Part shown: piece by piece, positions 35,467 through 46,269 of the stretch
How positions within the stretch are numbered: the first letter of the stretch is position 1
How the letters are laid out: each line of letters opens with the position of its first letter
Assembly (NCBI RefSeq): GCF_000698555.1
Contig: NZ_JFHE01000028.1
Location: forward strand, 1-64,000
Direction: 5' to 3'
Length of the DNA stretch: 64,000 nucleotides
Origin: Caballeronia grimmiae
GTDB taxonomy: Bacteria; Pseudomonadota; Gammaproteobacteria; Burkholderiales; Burkholderiaceae
Position numbers and translations under genes: made by a program
Notes under the pieces: generated by a model
Seen by the model: the letters and a program-made list of their open reading frames with translations, nothing else
Database searches by the model: none
Told to the model about the DNA's origin: nothing

Positions 35467-36882
35467 GTGTCTGAAGCCGCTCGAAAAAATCCGCATCGCC
35501 GCCGCGCCGCGCCGGCCAAGTCCGTCACGCCCGATCCCTCGTTCGTCGCGCCTGAGATCGAAATCGATGCGCTCGATATGGAAGCGCGCGGCGTCGGCCG
35601 CACGGTCAACGAGGACGGCGAGCCGGGCAAGGTGATCTTCGTCGAAGGCGCGTTGCCGGGCGAACGGGTGAGCTATTCGAGCTATCGCAAGAAGCCGAGC
35701 TTCGAACAGGCGCAAGTCGTCAAGGTGCTGCGCGAAAGCGTGATCCGCGCGAAGCCGAAGTGCCAGTTTTTCGGCACCTGCGGCGGCTGCTCGATGCAGC
35801 ATCTCGATGTACGTGCGCAAATCGCCGTGAAGCAGCGCGTGCTGGAAGACAATCTTCAGCATCTGGCGAAGCTGCGCGCCGAGACGATGTTTCGGCCGAT
35901 TCACGGGCCGTCGTGGGGCTATCGGTATCGCGCGCGCCTGACGGTGCGGCATGTCGAGAAGAAGGGCGGCGTGCTGGTCGGTTTCCACGAGCGCAAGAGC
36001 AGCTACGTCGCCGACATGACGAGCTGCGAAGTGCTGCCGCCGCACGTTTCGGCGATGCTCGTGCCGCTGCGTCATCTGGTGGCAGGGCTGTCGATTCGCG
36101 ATCGCATGCCGCAGATCGAACTGGCGGTCGGGACCGACTTGACCGCGCTCGTGCTGCGCATTCTCGAGCCGCTCAACGAAGCCGACGAGGCGCTGATCCG
36201 CGCATTCGCCGATGAGCACGGCGTGCAATTCTGGCTCCAGCCGAAGGGCCCGGACACCGTCTATCCGTTTTATCCGCTCGACCGCGAGCTGGCTTATACG
36301 CTGCCGGAATTCAATATCCGCATGCCGTTCAAGCCGACCGATTTCACGCAGGTCAATCACCAGATCAACCGCGTGCTGGTGGCGCGCGCGCTGAGCCTGC
36401 TCGCGCCCCAGCCGTCGGATCGCGTGCTGGACCTGTTTTGCGGGATCGGCAATTTCACGCTGCCGCTCGCGCGGCTGTCGCGCGAAGTCGTCGGCATCGA
36501 GGGAAGCGAAGCGCTGACGGCGCGTGCGCTCGACAACGCGAAGGCGAACGGCGTCGACGGTTATACGTCGTTCGCATGCCGAAATCTGTTCGAAGTCACC
36601 GCCGATGACCTGCGCGCGCTCGGCGCGTTCGACAAATTCCTGATCGATCCGCCGCGCGAAGGCGCGCTCGCGGTATCGAAGGCGCTGGCGGACATCGCGC
36701 GAAGCGGCGACGGACCGCTGCCGAAGCGCATCGTCTATGTGTCGTGTAATCCGGCGACGCTCGCGCGCGATGCCGGTCTGCTCGTGCACGAAGCGGGGTA
36801 TCGGATGAAGGGCGCGGGCGTCGTCAACATGTTTCCGCATACGTCGCATGTCGAATCCATCGCGCTGTTCGAGCGCGACTGA
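35467..36882 (+). CDS. rlmD: 23S rRNA (uracil-1939-C5)-methyltransferase RlmD
   Basis: The 471-residue SAM-dependent enzyme methylates U1939 of 23S rRNA. The GTG start was chosen because AGGAAG sits 8 bases upstream. An N-terminal TRAM domain ([21 protein letters not shown]) is followed by the 4Fe-4S cysteines ([15 protein letters not shown] and a later MTSCEVLP). Then come the methyltransferase motifs [25 protein letters not shown], and the catalytic [14 protein letters not shown]. Confidence 0.96.
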   Translation: MSEAARKNPHRRRAAPAKSVTPDPSFVAPEIEIDALDMEARGVGRTVNEDGEPGKVIFVEGALPGERVSYSSYRKKPSFEQAQVVKVLRESVIRAKPKCQFFGTCGGCSMQHLDVRAQIAVKQRVLEDNLQHLAKLRAETMFRPIHGPSWGYRYRARLTVRHVEKKGGVLVGFHERKSSYVADMTSCEVLPPHVSAMLVPLRHLVAGLSIRDRMPQIELAVGTDLTALVLRILEPLNEADEALIRAFADEHGVQFWLQPKGPDTVYPFYPLDRELAYTLPEFNIRMPFKPTDFTQVNHQINRVLVARALSLLAPQPSDRVLDLFCGIGNFTLPLARLSREVVGIEGSEALTARALDNAKANGVDGYTSFACRNLFEVTADDLRALGAFDKFLIDPPREGALAVSKALADIARSGDGPLPKRIVYVSCNPATLARDAGLLVHEAGYRMKGAGVVNMFPHTSHVESIALFERD

Positions 36883-36907
36883 GGCTTCGCACCTTTTCAG
36901 CAGACGT

Positions 36908-36935
36908 AAAAAAACCGGCCCGAAGGCCGGTTTTT
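36908..36935. terminator. Bidirectional terminator between rlmD and the BI-1-like gene
   Basis: CCGGCC / GGCCGG with a CGAA loop is flanked by AAAAAAA and TTTTT. It serves the two convergent genes on either side. Confidence 0.92.
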
Positions 36936-36957
36936 CGTTTCTGCACGCTCCGCCGAC

Positions 36958-37656
36958 TTAGTTGCGGTTGCCGCCGAAGATGCCGAGCAGCGCCAGCAGG
37001 TTCGTGAACACGTTGTACAGATCGAGGTAGATCGCGAGCGTTGCGCTGATGTAGTTCGTTTCGCCGCCGTTCACCACGCGCTGCACGTCGAACAACATGT
37101 ACGCCGAGAAGATCACGATGGCGAGGACGGAGATCGTCATCATCAGCGCCGGCAGTTGCAGGAAGATGTTCGCGAACGCAGCCAGCAGAATCACCAGTAC
37201 GCCCATGAACAGCCACTTGCCGAGGCCCGAAAAGTCCCGCTTGCTGACCGTGGCGATGGTGGCCATCGCGGCGAAGATGACGCCGGTGCCGCCGAACGCC
37301 ATCATGATGAGTTGCGGCCCATTCGAGAAGCCGAGAATGAAGCTCAGCAGGCGCGACAGCATCAGGCCCATGAAGAACGTGAAGCCCAGCAGGACGACGA
37401 CGCCCATGCCGCTGTCCTTCGTCTTCTCGATCGCGAACATGAAGCCGAACGCGATGGCCAGAAACGCGATGAAGCTCATTGCCGGGCTGGTGGCGGCGAA
37501 CAGCGAGAAACCCGTCGCCACGCCGACCCAGGCGCCGAGGACCGTCGGCACCATCGAAAGCGCGAGCATCCAGTAAGTATTGCGCAGGACCTTGTTGCGC
37601 ACCTCCACGGAGGTAACGCTGCCGTTGCGGCCAAAGCTGTAGGGTGATTCGTTCAT
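36958..37656 (-). CDS. Bax inhibitor-1/YccA family membrane protein
   Basis: The 232-residue protein has seven hydrophobic segments and a short polar N-terminus (MNESPYSFGRNGSVTSVEVRNKVLRNTYWMLALSM). The family-typical C-terminal part is LAIVIFSAYMLFDVQRVVNGGETNYISATLAIYLDLYNVFTNLLALLGIFGG. Bacterial relatives include YccA, which modulates FtsH/HflKC proteolysis, and YbhL. hflK and hflC are encoded 12 kb away in this window. It is divergent from ndk. Confidence 0.95.
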   Translation of the reverse strand: MNESPYSFGRNGSVTSVEVRNKVLRNTYWMLALSMVPTVLGAWVGVATGFSLFAATSPAMSFIAFLAIAFGFMFAIEKTKDSGMGVVVLLGFTFFMGLMLSRLLSFILGFSNGPQLIMMAFGGTGVIFAAMATIATVSKRDFSGLGKWLFMGVLVILLAAFANIFLQLPALMMTISVLAIVIFSAYMLFDVQRVVNGGETNYISATLAIYLDLYNVFTNLLALLGIFGGNRN

Positions 37657-37969
37657 GGTTTCTCCTTGCTCCAATTGTCTTCGTTGGTCCTGCTTCAACA
37701 TCCGTCACACGTGAATGATAGGGTCGCAGACTTAAGCCATTCTTAGCGATTTCGCGGCGCTGCGTTGCAACGCCACGTTTGGATCCAATATGGCTGCGGA
37801 GCGCCCCGAATTCAATGGTTCTGCCCTCAATTTCGCGTCGCGCACCGCGCAGTCCTTGCCTCTTTGATGCTTACGGCGCCGTAAGGTTTCAATCGAAATC
37901 ATACCTTGCTTCGTGCTACAATTGTCGATTCGTTTTAATCCGTAAACAGTTCATTTTTTGGAGTTTTTC
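37657..37969. promoter_or_regulatory. Divergent promoter region of the BI-1-like gene and ndk, with a 16-bp palindrome
   Basis: This 313-base gap holds no gene. The perfect palindrome CTTACGGCGCCGTAAG lies at 37870-37885. A likely ndk -10 element TACAAT lies at 37917-37922, 31 bases further on. The palindrome therefore sits near -50 and could bind a dimeric activator or repressor. A GGAG site precedes the ndk ATG at 37970. Confidence 0.5.
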
Positions 37970-38395
37970 ATGGCGATCGAGCGCACCCTGTCGATTATCA
38001 AGCCGGACGCAGTGGCAAAGAACGTTATCGGCCAGATCTACAGCCGTTTCGAGAACGCTGGTCTGAAGATCATCGCGTCGCGCATGGTTCATCTGTCCCG
38101 CGGGGACGCTGAGAAGTTCTACGCTGTGCACGCTGCACGCCCGTTCTTCAAGGACCTCGTGGAATTCATGATCTCCGGCCCGGTCGTGATCCAGGTGCTG
38201 GAAGGCGAGAACGCAATCGCCAAGCATCGTGACCTGATGGGCGCGACGGACCCGAAGAAGGCGGAGAAGGGCACGATCCGCGCTGACTTCGCTGACAGCA
38301 TCGACGCAAACGCCGTGCACGGCTCGGATGCTCCGGAAACGGCGCGTCAGGAAGTGGCGTTCTTCTTCCCGGAAGTGAACGTCTACTCGCGTTAA
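37970..38395 (+). CDS. ndk: Nucleoside diphosphate kinase
   Basis: The 141-residue enzyme balances NTP and dNTP pools by phosphate transfer through a phosphohistidine. The start [23 protein letters not shown] was chosen over an upstream in-frame ATG by the GGAG site and family length. The active-site segment NAVHGSD contains the catalytic His, and [18 protein letters not shown] is present. It lies directly upstream of rlmN, as in other betaproteobacteria. Confidence 0.97.
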   Translation: MAIERTLSIIKPDAVAKNVIGQIYSRFENAGLKIIASRMVHLSRGDAEKFYAVHAARPFFKDLVEFMISGPVVIQVLEGENAIAKHRDLMGATDPKKAEKGTIRADFADSIDANAVHGSDAPETARQEVAFFFPEVNVYSR

Positions 38396-38573
38396 TCGAA
38401 ACGCCGATCGGGAAACCGATTCAAGCGTTGGTCGCCGCGCCGGACCAGTGGCGCGGTCATCGCGCCGCAACGCAGAAATGGTTGTTAAAAAGCAGGAATT
38501 GGCGCGAACGGTCCCGGACCAGGTTTGATAGAACCGGTCCGGGCTTCGCAATCTGTAAATGGCAGAACTCGAC

Positions 38574-39716
38574 ATGACGAGCAGCACCACCGTCAATCTT
38601 CTCGATCTCGACGCCGCCGGGCTGGTCGCATATTGCGGCAGCCTTGGCGAAAAGCCGTTTCGCGCCAAGCAATTGCAGCGCTGGATCCACCAGTTTGGTG
38701 CCGACGACTTCGACGGCATGACGGATCTCGCAAAATCGCTGCGCGAAAAACTCAAGGGCCGCGCCAGTCTGGCGATGCCCGACATCATCAGCGACCACGT
38801 TTCCGCCGACGGCACACGCAAGTGGCTGATCGACGTCGGCAACGGCAACGCGGTCGAAACCGTGTTCATCCCGGAAGAAACGCGCGGGACGCTGTGCGTC
38901 TCGTCGCAGGCGGGGTGCGCGGTCAACTGCCGGTTCTGCTCCACCGGCAAGCAAGGTTTCTCTCGCAATCTGACAACGGCGGAAATCATCGGCCAGTTGC
39001 GCATGGCGGAGTTCGCGCTGCGCAAGTCGCTTGGCCGCGAGGTCGGCGGCCCGGGCAAGGGCGAGCGCGTCGTGACGAATGTCGTGATGATGGGCATGGG
39101 CGAACCTATGCTCAATTACGACGCCGTCGTGCCCGCCATGCGCCTGATGCTCGACGATAACGCCTACGGCCTGTCGCGCCGGCGCGTGACGCTGTCCACC
39201 TCCGGCGTCGTGCCGATGATGGACCGCCTCGCGGCAGACTTGCCGGTGGCGCTCGCGGTATCGCTGCACGCGCCGAACGATCCGCTGCGCGACATGCTGG
39301 TGCCGCTGAACAAGAAGTATCCGCTGCGCGAGTTGATGGCTGCGTGTCAGCGTTATTTGAAGGTCGCGCCGCGCGACTTCATCACGTTCGAATACTGCAT
39401 GCTCGACGGCGTCAACGACACCGAAGCGCATGCGCGCGAACTGCTCGCCGTCACGCGCGATGTGCCGTGCAAGTTCAACCTGATTCCGTTCAATCCGTTC
39501 CCCGAGTCGGGCCTGACTCGGTCGAAGAACGAGCAGATCAAGCGCTTCGCGCAGATTCTGATCGACGCGGGCATCGTCACGACCGTGCGCAAGACGCGCG
39601 GCGACGACATCGACGCGGCCTGCGGTCAGCTCGCGGGCGCGGTGCAGGACCGCACGCGGCTTGCCGAGCGCACGAGCCGCGCGGGAAGCAAGGTGATCGA
39701 AGTGCGCGCGGTCTGA
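38574..39716 (+). CDS. rlmN: Dual-specificity 23S rRNA/tRNA adenine-C2 methyltransferase RlmN
   Basis: This radical SAM enzyme methylates A2503 of 23S rRNA and A37 of some tRNAs. The start [22 protein letters not shown] (380 residues) matches relatives; an in-frame ATG 15 bases upstream would add five residues. The CxxxCxxC cluster motif is in [19 protein letters not shown]. The downstream [12 protein letters not shown] and the C-terminal [20 protein letters not shown] (with the catalytic Cys) are intact. Confidence 0.96.
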   Translation: MTSSTTVNLLDLDAAGLVAYCGSLGEKPFRAKQLQRWIHQFGADDFDGMTDLAKSLREKLKGRASLAMPDIISDHVSADGTRKWLIDVGNGNAVETVFIPEETRGTLCVSSQAGCAVNCRFCSTGKQGFSRNLTTAEIIGQLRMAEFALRKSLGREVGGPGKGERVVTNVVMMGMGEPMLNYDAVVPAMRLMLDDNAYGLSRRRVTLSTSGVVPMMDRLAADLPVALAVSLHAPNDPLRDMLVPLNKKYPLRELMAACQRYLKVAPRDFITFEYCMLDGVNDTEAHARELLAVTRDVPCKFNLIPFNPFPESGLTRSKNEQIKRFAQILIDAGIVTTVRKTRGDDIDAACGQLAGAVQDRTRLAERTSRAGSKVIEVRAV

Positions 39717-39944
39717 CGGCGGCGCGGTCCCGGCAGAACGCCGGGTGCGCCCTTGCGGCACATTGGCGTGCCGCCGCAACACAAGAACACAGATAACAAC
39801 GAAGCAAGCGCTCCACAGGGCGCGCAAAGCCGAACATTTTGTTATAAAGCGGTCTGCAACAGCGCCGGAGTTGTATTGTTCAGTGCTTTTTGCACTTCAC
39901 GGCGCAGCAGCGCTCTATAAAAGATTCGATGCGAGGAATTTGGG

Positions 39945-41063
39945 ATGAGTGAGCCGCAACACCCGACGCCTTTCGGCAGTCATACCGGCGATGTGCCTGC
40001 CACTCAGCATGATGGCCGGACGCGCGTCGACGGGGCGGCATCGGGCGAGCGCCAGGCGGAGCCGCTGGACTCGCTGGAAGCAGTGGGCGCGCGTCTCGCG
40101 CAGCTTCGGCATGCCAAAGCATGGTCGATCGACGATGTATCGGCGCGCCTGAAGGTGTCGCCGCAGAAGCTGGCAGCGCTCGAAGAGGGCGACATCAGCC
40201 AGTTGCCGGACCGCACTTTTGCGGCGGGGATCGTGCGCAGCTACGCGAAGGTGCTGGGTGCGGACCCGACGCCGTTCACGCAGGCGTTTCGCCGCGAGGG
40301 CGTGCCGGTCGAACACAATTTGAAGGTGCCGGCGTCGTCCGGCGCGGGCTTGCCGCGCGGGCGCGTCTCGATGCCGCTCGGCAATTCATCCGGGCGCAAG
40401 CGTTCGTGGCTGTGGGGCGTGGCGGCGATCGTCGCCGTGCTCGCCGCGCTCGTGATGTGGCATACCGGCGGCGATTCGTCGGCGTGGCTTGCGCGGCTGA
40501 AGTCGAGCGCGGGTTCGGCGGCGACGTCGATCGACAAGCCTGCCTCGTCGCAGGCCGCAACGCCCGATGAAGCCGCAGCGGCGAACACCGGCGAGGCATC
40601 GCTGCCCGAAGTGGCGGCGGCGCCCGGCGAACAGCCGATGCCGCGTCCGCTCGGCACGAACGCGCTGCCGGCGTCATCGTCGACGATCGCAGCCGTGCAA
40701 GGCGCGAGCGCGCCGGCGGCTGCATCGACGGTCAAGGCCGCTCCGGCGGCTGCGGTCCCGGCATCGGTTGCGGCTGCGGCTGCTTCGGCTCCGGCTGTCG
40801 GAAGCGCAGGCACGGGCGCGAATGCAATCGAACTGAAGGTGAAGGAAGATAGCTGGTTCAACGTGCGCGGCAAGGACGGCAAGGAACTGTTTTCCGGCCT
40901 TGTCCGTGCGGGCAGCGTGCAGCGCGTGCAAGGCGATGCGCCTTTCAAGGTGACCGTCGGGAACGCGAAGGGCGTCGAGTCGCTGTCGATCGACGATCAG
41001 CCCGTCGACGCCAAGAAGTATTCCGGCGCACGCGGAAACGTCGCGCGCCTGTCCTTGCCGTAA
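39945..41063 (+). CDS. RodZ-like membrane protein with N-terminal HTH
   Basis: The 372-residue bitopic protein is of the RodZ type, linking MreB filaments to the wall machinery. A cytoplasmic XRE-like HTH domain (about 45-115, VGARLAQLRHAKAWSIDDVSARLKVSPQKL) is followed by a basic juxtamembrane segment (SGRKRS) and one transmembrane helix (154-171). An Ala/Ser/Pro-rich periplasmic linker and a C-terminal DUF4115 beta domain (about 300-372, KEDSWFNVRGKDGKELFSGLVRAG) complete it. A GAGGAA site precedes the ATG. Neighbours rlmN and ispG give the conserved rlmN-rodZ-ispG order. A tRNA/promoter-like TATAAA lies at 39916. Confidence 0.93.
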   Translation: MSEPQHPTPFGSHTGDVPATQHDGRTRVDGAASGERQAEPLDSLEAVGARLAQLRHAKAWSIDDVSARLKVSPQKLAALEEGDISQLPDRTFAAGIVRSYAKVLGADPTPFTQAFRREGVPVEHNLKVPASSGAGLPRGRVSMPLGNSSGRKRSWLWGVAAIVAVLAALVMWHTGGDSSAWLARLKSSAGSAATSIDKPASSQAATPDEAAAANTGEASLPEVAAAPGEQPMPRPLGTNALPASSSTIAAVQGASAPAAASTVKAAPAAAVPASVAAAAASAPAVGSAGTGANAIELKVKEDSWFNVRGKDGKELFSGLVRAGSVQRVQGDAPFKVTVGNAKGVESLSIDDQPVDAKKYSGARGNVARLSLP

Positions 41064-41206
41064 GAGGCAGACGGAGCCGCCAGCGTCGGTGATTCAGCGC
41101 GCGGACATGACGAGGGCGTCCCGGTTCGGCCGTGACGCTCGTTCGAGGTTTCAAACAAGCGACGGTCGCTGCATGCGCAGCGCGCCGTTTGCCAAAGGGT
41201 TTTTCG

Positions 41207-42523
41207 ATGCAATCCGAAGCTCAATCCCTGATTAGCAGCAAGATTTGTTCGACCGATCCGGTCTTCGGCGGTCCGTTGTCTCGCCGTTCGTCGCATGCCG
41301 TGGACGTGCGTTGGGGCGGCCAGCTCGTGACGATCGGCGGCGATGCGCCGGTGCGCGTCCAGTCGATGACCAACACCGACACGGCCGACGCCATCGGCAC
41401 CGCGATCCAGATCAAGGAACTCGCGCAGGCCGGCTCCGAACTCGTGCGCATCACGGTGAATACGCCGGAAGCGGCGGCCGCCGTGCCGCACATCCGCGAA
41501 CAGCTCGACCGCATGGGCGTGTCGGTTCCGCTCGTCGGCGACTTCCACTACAACGGCCATCTGTTGCTGCGCGACCATCCGGCGTGCGCCGAGACGCTGT
41601 CGAAGTACCGCATCAATCCGGGCAACGTCGGGCAGGGCGCGAAGCGCGACACGCAGTTCGCGCAGATGATCGAAGCCGCCATCAAGTACGACAAGCCCGT
41701 GCGGATCGGCGTGAACTGGGGCAGCCTCGACCAGGATCTGCTCGCGCGCATGATGGACGAAAACGCCGCGCGTTCGAAGCCGTGGGAATTGCAAAGCGTG
41801 ATGTACGAAGCGCTGATCCAGTCGGCGGTCGGCTCGGCCGAACGCGCCGTCGAACTGGGCCTTGGCCGCGACAAGATCATCCTGTCGTGCAAGGTGAGCG
41901 GCGTGCAGGATCTGATCGCGGTATATCGCGAACTGGCGAAGCGTTGCAGTTTCGCGCTGCACCTCGGGCTCACCGAAGCGGGCATGGGCTCCAAGGGTAT
42001 CGTCGCTTCGACGGCGGCGCTCTCGGTGCTGCTGCAGGAAGGCATTGGCGACACGATCCGCATCTCGCTGACGCCCGAGCCGGGCGGCGCGCGCACGGGC
42101 GAAGTCGTCGTCGGACAGGAAATTCTGCAGACCATGGGTCTGCGCTCCTTCACGCCGATGGTCATCGCATGTCCCGGCTGCGGCCGCACGACCAGCACGC
42201 TGTTCCAGGAACTGGCGTCGCAGATCCAGACGTATCTGCGCAATTCGATGCCGGTCTGGCGTGATCAGTACCCGGGCGTCGAGAAGATGCACGTGGCGGT
42301 CATGGGCTGCATCGTCAACGGGCCGGGGGAGTCGAAGCACGCGAATATCGGCATCAGCTTGCCGGGTTCCGGCGAGAATCCGGCCGCGCCGGTGTTCATC
42401 GACGGCGCAAAGGTCAAGACGCTGCGCGGCGAGCGCATCGCCGAGGAATTCCAGCAAATCGTTAGCGACTACGTCGAACGCACTTACGGCCAGCGCGTCG
42501 AGACGTCCGCGGCATCACTCTAA
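41207..42523 (+). CDS. ispG: (E)-4-hydroxy-3-methylbut-2-enyl-diphosphate synthase (flavodoxin)
   Basis: This 4Fe-4S enzyme of the non-mevalonate isoprenoid pathway has 438 residues. It starts [17 protein letters not shown]. The TIM-barrel part shows [13 protein letters not shown] and [17 protein letters not shown]. The C-terminal cluster domain shows [14 protein letters not shown] and [22 protein letters not shown], supplying the three cluster cysteines. The insert typical of proteobacterial IspG is present. It is 6 bases from hisS, so co-transcribed. Confidence 0.96.
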   Translation: MQSEAQSLISSKICSTDPVFGGPLSRRSSHAVDVRWGGQLVTIGGDAPVRVQSMTNTDTADAIGTAIQIKELAQAGSELVRITVNTPEAAAAVPHIREQLDRMGVSVPLVGDFHYNGHLLLRDHPACAETLSKYRINPGNVGQGAKRDTQFAQMIEAAIKYDKPVRIGVNWGSLDQDLLARMMDENAARSKPWELQSVMYEALIQSAVGSAERAVELGLGRDKIILSCKVSGVQDLIAVYRELAKRCSFALHLGLTEAGMGSKGIVASTAALSVLLQEGIGDTIRISLTPEPGGARTGEVVVGQEILQTMGLRSFTPMVIACPGCGRTTSTLFQELASQIQTYLRNSMPVWRDQYPGVEKMHVAVMGCIVNGPGESKHANIGISLPGSGENPAAPVFIDGAKVKTLRGERIAEEFQQIVSDYVERTYGQRVETSAASL

Positions 42524-42529
42524 AGACAG

Positions 42530-43876
42530 ATGACTGAACAGAAGAAACGGCTCTCGAAGCTGAGCGGCGTGAAGGGCATGAACGACATCCTCCCGCAGGA
42601 TGCCGCGTTGTGGGACTTCTTCGAAAGCACCGTCAAGTCGCTGCTGCGCGCGTACGGCTATCAGAACATTCGCACGCCGATCGTCGAGCATACGCAGCTT
42701 TTCACGCGCGGCATCGGCGAAGTGACCGACATCGTCGAGAAGGAGATGTACAGCTTCACCGACGCGCTCAACGGCGAGCATCTCACGATGCGTCCGGAGA
42801 ACACGGCGGCCGTCGTGCGCGCGACCATCGAACACAATCTTCTGTACGACGGCCCGAAGCGCCTGTGGTACATCGGGCCGATGTTCCGGCATGAGCGTCC
42901 GCAGCGCGGGCGGTATCGGCAGTTCCATCAGGTCGGCGTGGAAGCGCTCGGCTTCGCGGGTCCGGATACGGACGCCGAAATCATCATGATGTGCCAGCGC
43001 CTGTGGGACGACCTGGGCCTCACCGGCATCCGGCTCGAACTGAATTCGCTCGGCCAGGCGGAAGAGCGCGCGGCGCATCGCAAGGAACTGATCGCGTATC
43101 TCGAACAGCACGCCGATTCCCTCGACGAAGAAGCGAAGCGCCGTCTTTATACGAACCCGTTGCGCGTGCTCGACACGAAGAACCCGGCGATGCAGGAAAT
43201 CGCGCAAAACGCGCCGAAGCTCGTCGACTTTCTGGGCGAGGAATCGCGCAAGCACTTCGACGGTGTGCAGCGTCTGCTGAAGGCGAACAACATTCCGTTC
43301 ACCGTCAATCCGCGTCTCGTGCGCGGCCTCGATTACTACAACCTCACCGTGTTCGAATGGGTGACCGACAAGCTCGGCGCGCAAGGCACGGTGGCGGGCG
43401 GCGGCCGCTACGATCCGCTCATCGAGCAACTGGGCGGCAAGCCGACGGCGGCGTGCGGCTGGGCGATGGGCGTCGAGCGTATCCTCGAGCTGCTCAAGGA
43501 AGAGAATCTGGTGCCGGAACCGGAAGGCACGGACGTGTACGTCGTGCATCAGGGCGAAAAGGCGGCGGAGCAGGCGTTCATCGTCGCTGAACGGCTGCGC
43601 GACACCGGCCTCGACGTCATTCTGCACTGCAGCCCGGACGGCGCGCCGGCGAGCTTCAAGTCGCAGATGAAGAAGGCGGATGCGAGCGGCGCGGCGTTCG
43701 CCGTGGTGCTCGGCGAGGACGAACTCGCGCAAGGAACGATCGGCGTGAAGCCGCTGCGACGCACCGGCGACGAAACGGCCGATGCGCAAAAGAACGAGCA
43801 AGTCAACGTTCCGGCGGAAGACTTGACCGAATACCTAATCAATGCGATGGTTGCATCCGCCGACGAGGACGCCTGA
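42530..43876 (+). CDS. hisS: Histidyl-tRNA synthetase
   Basis: The 448-residue class II aminoacyl-tRNA synthetase has motif 1 ([19 protein letters not shown]) and motif 2 ([24 protein letters not shown]). The histidine-specific segments [14 protein letters not shown] and [16 protein letters not shown] are present, with motif 3 in [11 protein letters not shown]. The C-terminal anticodon-binding domain covers about the last 95 residues. Confidence 0.97.
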   Translation: MTEQKKRLSKLSGVKGMNDILPQDAALWDFFESTVKSLLRAYGYQNIRTPIVEHTQLFTRGIGEVTDIVEKEMYSFTDALNGEHLTMRPENTAAVVRATIEHNLLYDGPKRLWYIGPMFRHERPQRGRYRQFHQVGVEALGFAGPDTDAEIIMMCQRLWDDLGLTGIRLELNSLGQAEERAAHRKELIAYLEQHADSLDEEAKRRLYTNPLRVLDTKNPAMQEIAQNAPKLVDFLGEESRKHFDGVQRLLKANNIPFTVNPRLVRGLDYYNLTVFEWVTDKLGAQGTVAGGGRYDPLIEQLGGKPTAACGWAMGVERILELLKEENLVPEPEGTDVYVVHQGEKAAEQAFIVAERLRDTGLDVILHCSPDGAPASFKSQMKKADASGAAFAVVLGEDELAQGTIGVKPLRRTGDETADAQKNEQVNVPAEDLTEYLINAMVASADEDA

Positions 43877-43934
43877 CGAACAGGCTCTGGTCGGATCAAG
43901 CGCCGCGCGCATCGTGGAGATCGGTCCGATCCCG

Positions 43935-43956
43935 CCATCGTGCCAGGCCACGATGG
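43935..43956. other. Hairpin between hisS and the YfgM-like gene
   Basis: A perfect 8-bp stem CCATCGTG / CACGATGG with a 6-base loop lies in the 111-base gap. There is no T tract, so it is likely a pause, processing or stability element within the operon transcript. Confidence 0.4.
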
Positions 43957-43987
43957 GCAATGAGACGCAGGAAGGAATAGCTGGACG

Positions 43988-44617
43988 ATGAGTTACCACG
44001 ACGAACAAGAATCACTGGAAAGTGTCAAGGCCTGGTGGGCCAAATGGGGTAACGCCACGACGTGGATCGTGCTCGTGGCGCTCGTCGTTGCGGCCGGTTT
44101 CAACGGCTGGAATTACTGGCAGCGCCGTCAGGCGGCGGAAGCTTCGGTGCTCTATGACCGGCTTCAGCAGGCCGTGAACGGCAACGATCAGAAGCTCGTC
44201 GCGCGCGTCGCGTCGGACATGGAAGACAAGTTCGGCGGCACGGCGTACGCGCAGATGTCGGCGCTCTCGGCGGCCAAGTCGCTTTACGCAGCGGGCGATG
44301 CCGCCGGCGCGAAGGCGCAACTGCAGTGGGCCATCGACCACGCGAAGGACGACGAGTACAAGCAGATCGCGAAGCTGCGCATGGCGCTGATCCTGCTCGA
44401 CGAAAAGAGCTACGACGCCGGCCTTAAGCTGCTCGCCGACGCTCCGCTCGATGCGTTCAAGGGCGTCGTTGCTGATCGCCGCGGCGATCTGCTCGCAGCG
44501 CAAGGCAAGCGCGAAGACGCGCGCGCCGCCTACAAGACGGCGCTCGACAGCTTGCCGAAGAACGACGCGGCCACCCGGCAACTGATCGAGTTCAAGCTCG
44601 ATTCGCTTGGCGGCTGA
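43988..44617 (+). CDS. yfgM: YfgM-like tetratricopeptide membrane protein
   Basis: The 209-residue protein has a short cytoplasmic N-terminus, one transmembrane helix (about 19-40) and a periplasmic TPR-like domain. Typical sequences are YHDEQESLESVKAWWAKWGN at the start and LRMALILLDEKSYDAGLKLLADAPLDAF in the repeats. In E. coli, YfgM binds the SecYEG translocon and the chaperone PpiD and lies between hisS and bamB, exactly as here. Confidence 0.94.
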   Translation: MSYHDEQESLESVKAWWAKWGNATTWIVLVALVVAAGFNGWNYWQRRQAAEASVLYDRLQQAVNGNDQKLVARVASDMEDKFGGTAYAQMSALSAAKSLYAAGDAAGAKAQLQWAIDHAKDDEYKQIAKLRMALILLDEKSYDAGLKLLADAPLDAFKGVVADRRGDLLAAQGKREDARAAYKTALDSLPKNDAATRQLIEFKLDSLGG

Positions 44618-44762
44618 CCGCTCTCGAGCGACGGCTTCGACCGTCGCTTCGTTCGAGCGCCAACGCTATTTCGCCAATCAAGCCGCCGCGCCGCGCGTCG
44701 CCATCGAGCGAAGCGCGGCTGCGCCGGTCAACCGAATTCACCCATTCATGTTGCGTCCACCG

Positions 44763-45905
44763 ATGATTCAATTGAAACGCTACGCCGTGCCCTTCGCCTG
44801 CGCGATGACCGTCCTGCTGGCCGCCTGTGCGTCCACCAAGGACGAACGCCGCGTGCCGACACCGCTCGTCGACATCAAGCCGGTGCTGAATGTCAATCAG
44901 GCGTGGAAGGCGAGCGTCGGCAAAGCCGGCCGTTACCTGTTCGCGCCGGTCGCCGTGGGCGATGCCGTCTTCGCCGCAGGCGAGAATGGCACTGTCGCGA
45001 AGATCGACGCGACGACCGGTCAGGAAGTCTGGCGCACCAAGCTCAAGGACGATCTGTCGGCGGGCGTCGGCAGCGACGGCAATCTGACGGCGGTCGGCGG
45101 CCTGAAGGGCTCCGTCTACGCGCTCGGACCGGACGGCAAGCAATTGTGGACGGCCACGGCGCCGGGCGAAATCGTTTCGCCGCCGCTCGTCGGCAATGAT
45201 CTCGTGGTCGTGCGCACCATCGACGGCAAGGTCATCGCGTTCAGCGCGCAGACCGGCGAGCAGAAGTGGATATTCCAGTTGCGCGCCGTGCCGCTGAATC
45301 TGCGTGTGGCCGCCGCGATGACCTTCGCCGGCAATCAGGCGGTGCTCGCGGGCTTCCCGGGCGGCAACTTCGCCGCGATCAACCTGCAAACGGGCGACGC
45401 CTACTGGCAAGCGCCGGTGTCGTACCCGAAAGGCGTGACGGAAGTCGAGCGCATCAACGACGTGACCGGCGCGCCGGGTCTTGTTGGCGCGCAGACCTGC
45501 GCGGTGACGTTCCAGGGCAAGATCGGCTGTTTCGACGCGAACTCGGGCCGTCCGGTCTGGGAAAAGAACTTCTCCAGCGATAGCGGCCTCGCACAGGACG
45601 AGCAGATCGTCGCCGCCGGCGATGACTGGTCGGTGGTCAACGCCTTTCGCGCGTCGGACGGCACGCCCGTCTGGAAGAACGACAAACTGAAGAGCCGCCG
45701 CGTCAGCGTGCCGTTCATCCTGGGTCGCGCGGTCGTTGTAGGCGACTACAAGGGCTTCGTGCATTTCCTGAGCGTGGACAACGGCGAGATCGTCGGCCGC
45801 GCGCCGACCGATGGCAGCGAAATTACCGCGCCGCCGGTGCTGGCGGGCAATACGCTCGTCGTGCAGACGCACGATGGCGGCCTGTACGGCTTCCGTCCGC
45901 AGTAA
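44763..45905 (+). CDS. bamB: Outer membrane assembly lipoprotein BamB
   Basis: The 380-residue lipoprotein belongs to the BAM complex, which inserts beta-barrel proteins. It starts [24 protein letters not shown], with C22 as the lipidated cysteine. An eight-bladed PQQ-type beta-propeller follows. Repeated blades show patterns such as [35 protein letters not shown] and [17 protein letters not shown]. It follows yfgM and precedes der, the conserved order. Confidence 0.96.
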   Translation: MIQLKRYAVPFACAMTVLLAACASTKDERRVPTPLVDIKPVLNVNQAWKASVGKAGRYLFAPVAVGDAVFAAGENGTVAKIDATTGQEVWRTKLKDDLSAGVGSDGNLTAVGGLKGSVYALGPDGKQLWTATAPGEIVSPPLVGNDLVVVRTIDGKVIAFSAQTGEQKWIFQLRAVPLNLRVAAAMTFAGNQAVLAGFPGGNFAAINLQTGDAYWQAPVSYPKGVTEVERINDVTGAPGLVGAQTCAVTFQGKIGCFDANSGRPVWEKNFSSDSGLAQDEQIVAAGDDWSVVNAFRASDGTPVWKNDKLKSRRVSVPFILGRAVVVGDYKGFVHFLSVDNGEIVGRAPTDGSEITAPPVLAGNTLVVQTHDGGLYGFRPQ

Positions 45906-46269
45906 GTCTCATGCAGCGCTTCGTCCTTCACGGGACGAGGCGCAATTGGAAGGACCGGCGCTCGCAGCGCCGAAGCCCTGTACAGGGTTGCAGAAAACAG
46001 AGCGCGACATCCGTTCGCGCTCGACAAGAATGGCCCGCCAGGCCGGGCACGAAAGAAGAAAGCGCGCCGCCGATGCCGCGCGACAAAAGCCCGCGCAAGG
46101 CAACCATCGGTGCACGGCGCGACGGCCCGACAGCGGCATAAGCTGCAAAGCGGCGAGCCGAATCCATGCTAATTTTCGACAAGCGCAGCCATTCTCGCGG
46201 CGCAAGCGGCGAAGACGCCGTACCGCGCGTTTCGCCCATCGCCTTGCGTTCAACTGTGAACAAACTCTG
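45906..46269. other. 364-base gap between bamB and der
   Basis: No convincing gene is present. A 76-codon frame at 45911-46141 is Arg-rich and looks like non-coding GC-rich sequence. The gap contains a hairpin CGTCC-TTCA-(C)GGGACG at about 45920-45936 and the 12-bp palindrome CCCTGTACAGGG at 45976-45987. It may hold a der promoter or an sRNA, but nothing decisive was seen. Confidence 0.4.

Noticed and set aside
45911-46141. 76-codon frame between bamB and der
   Set aside because: It is Arg/Lys-rich with no family resemblance, and its codon use is unlike the neighbours.
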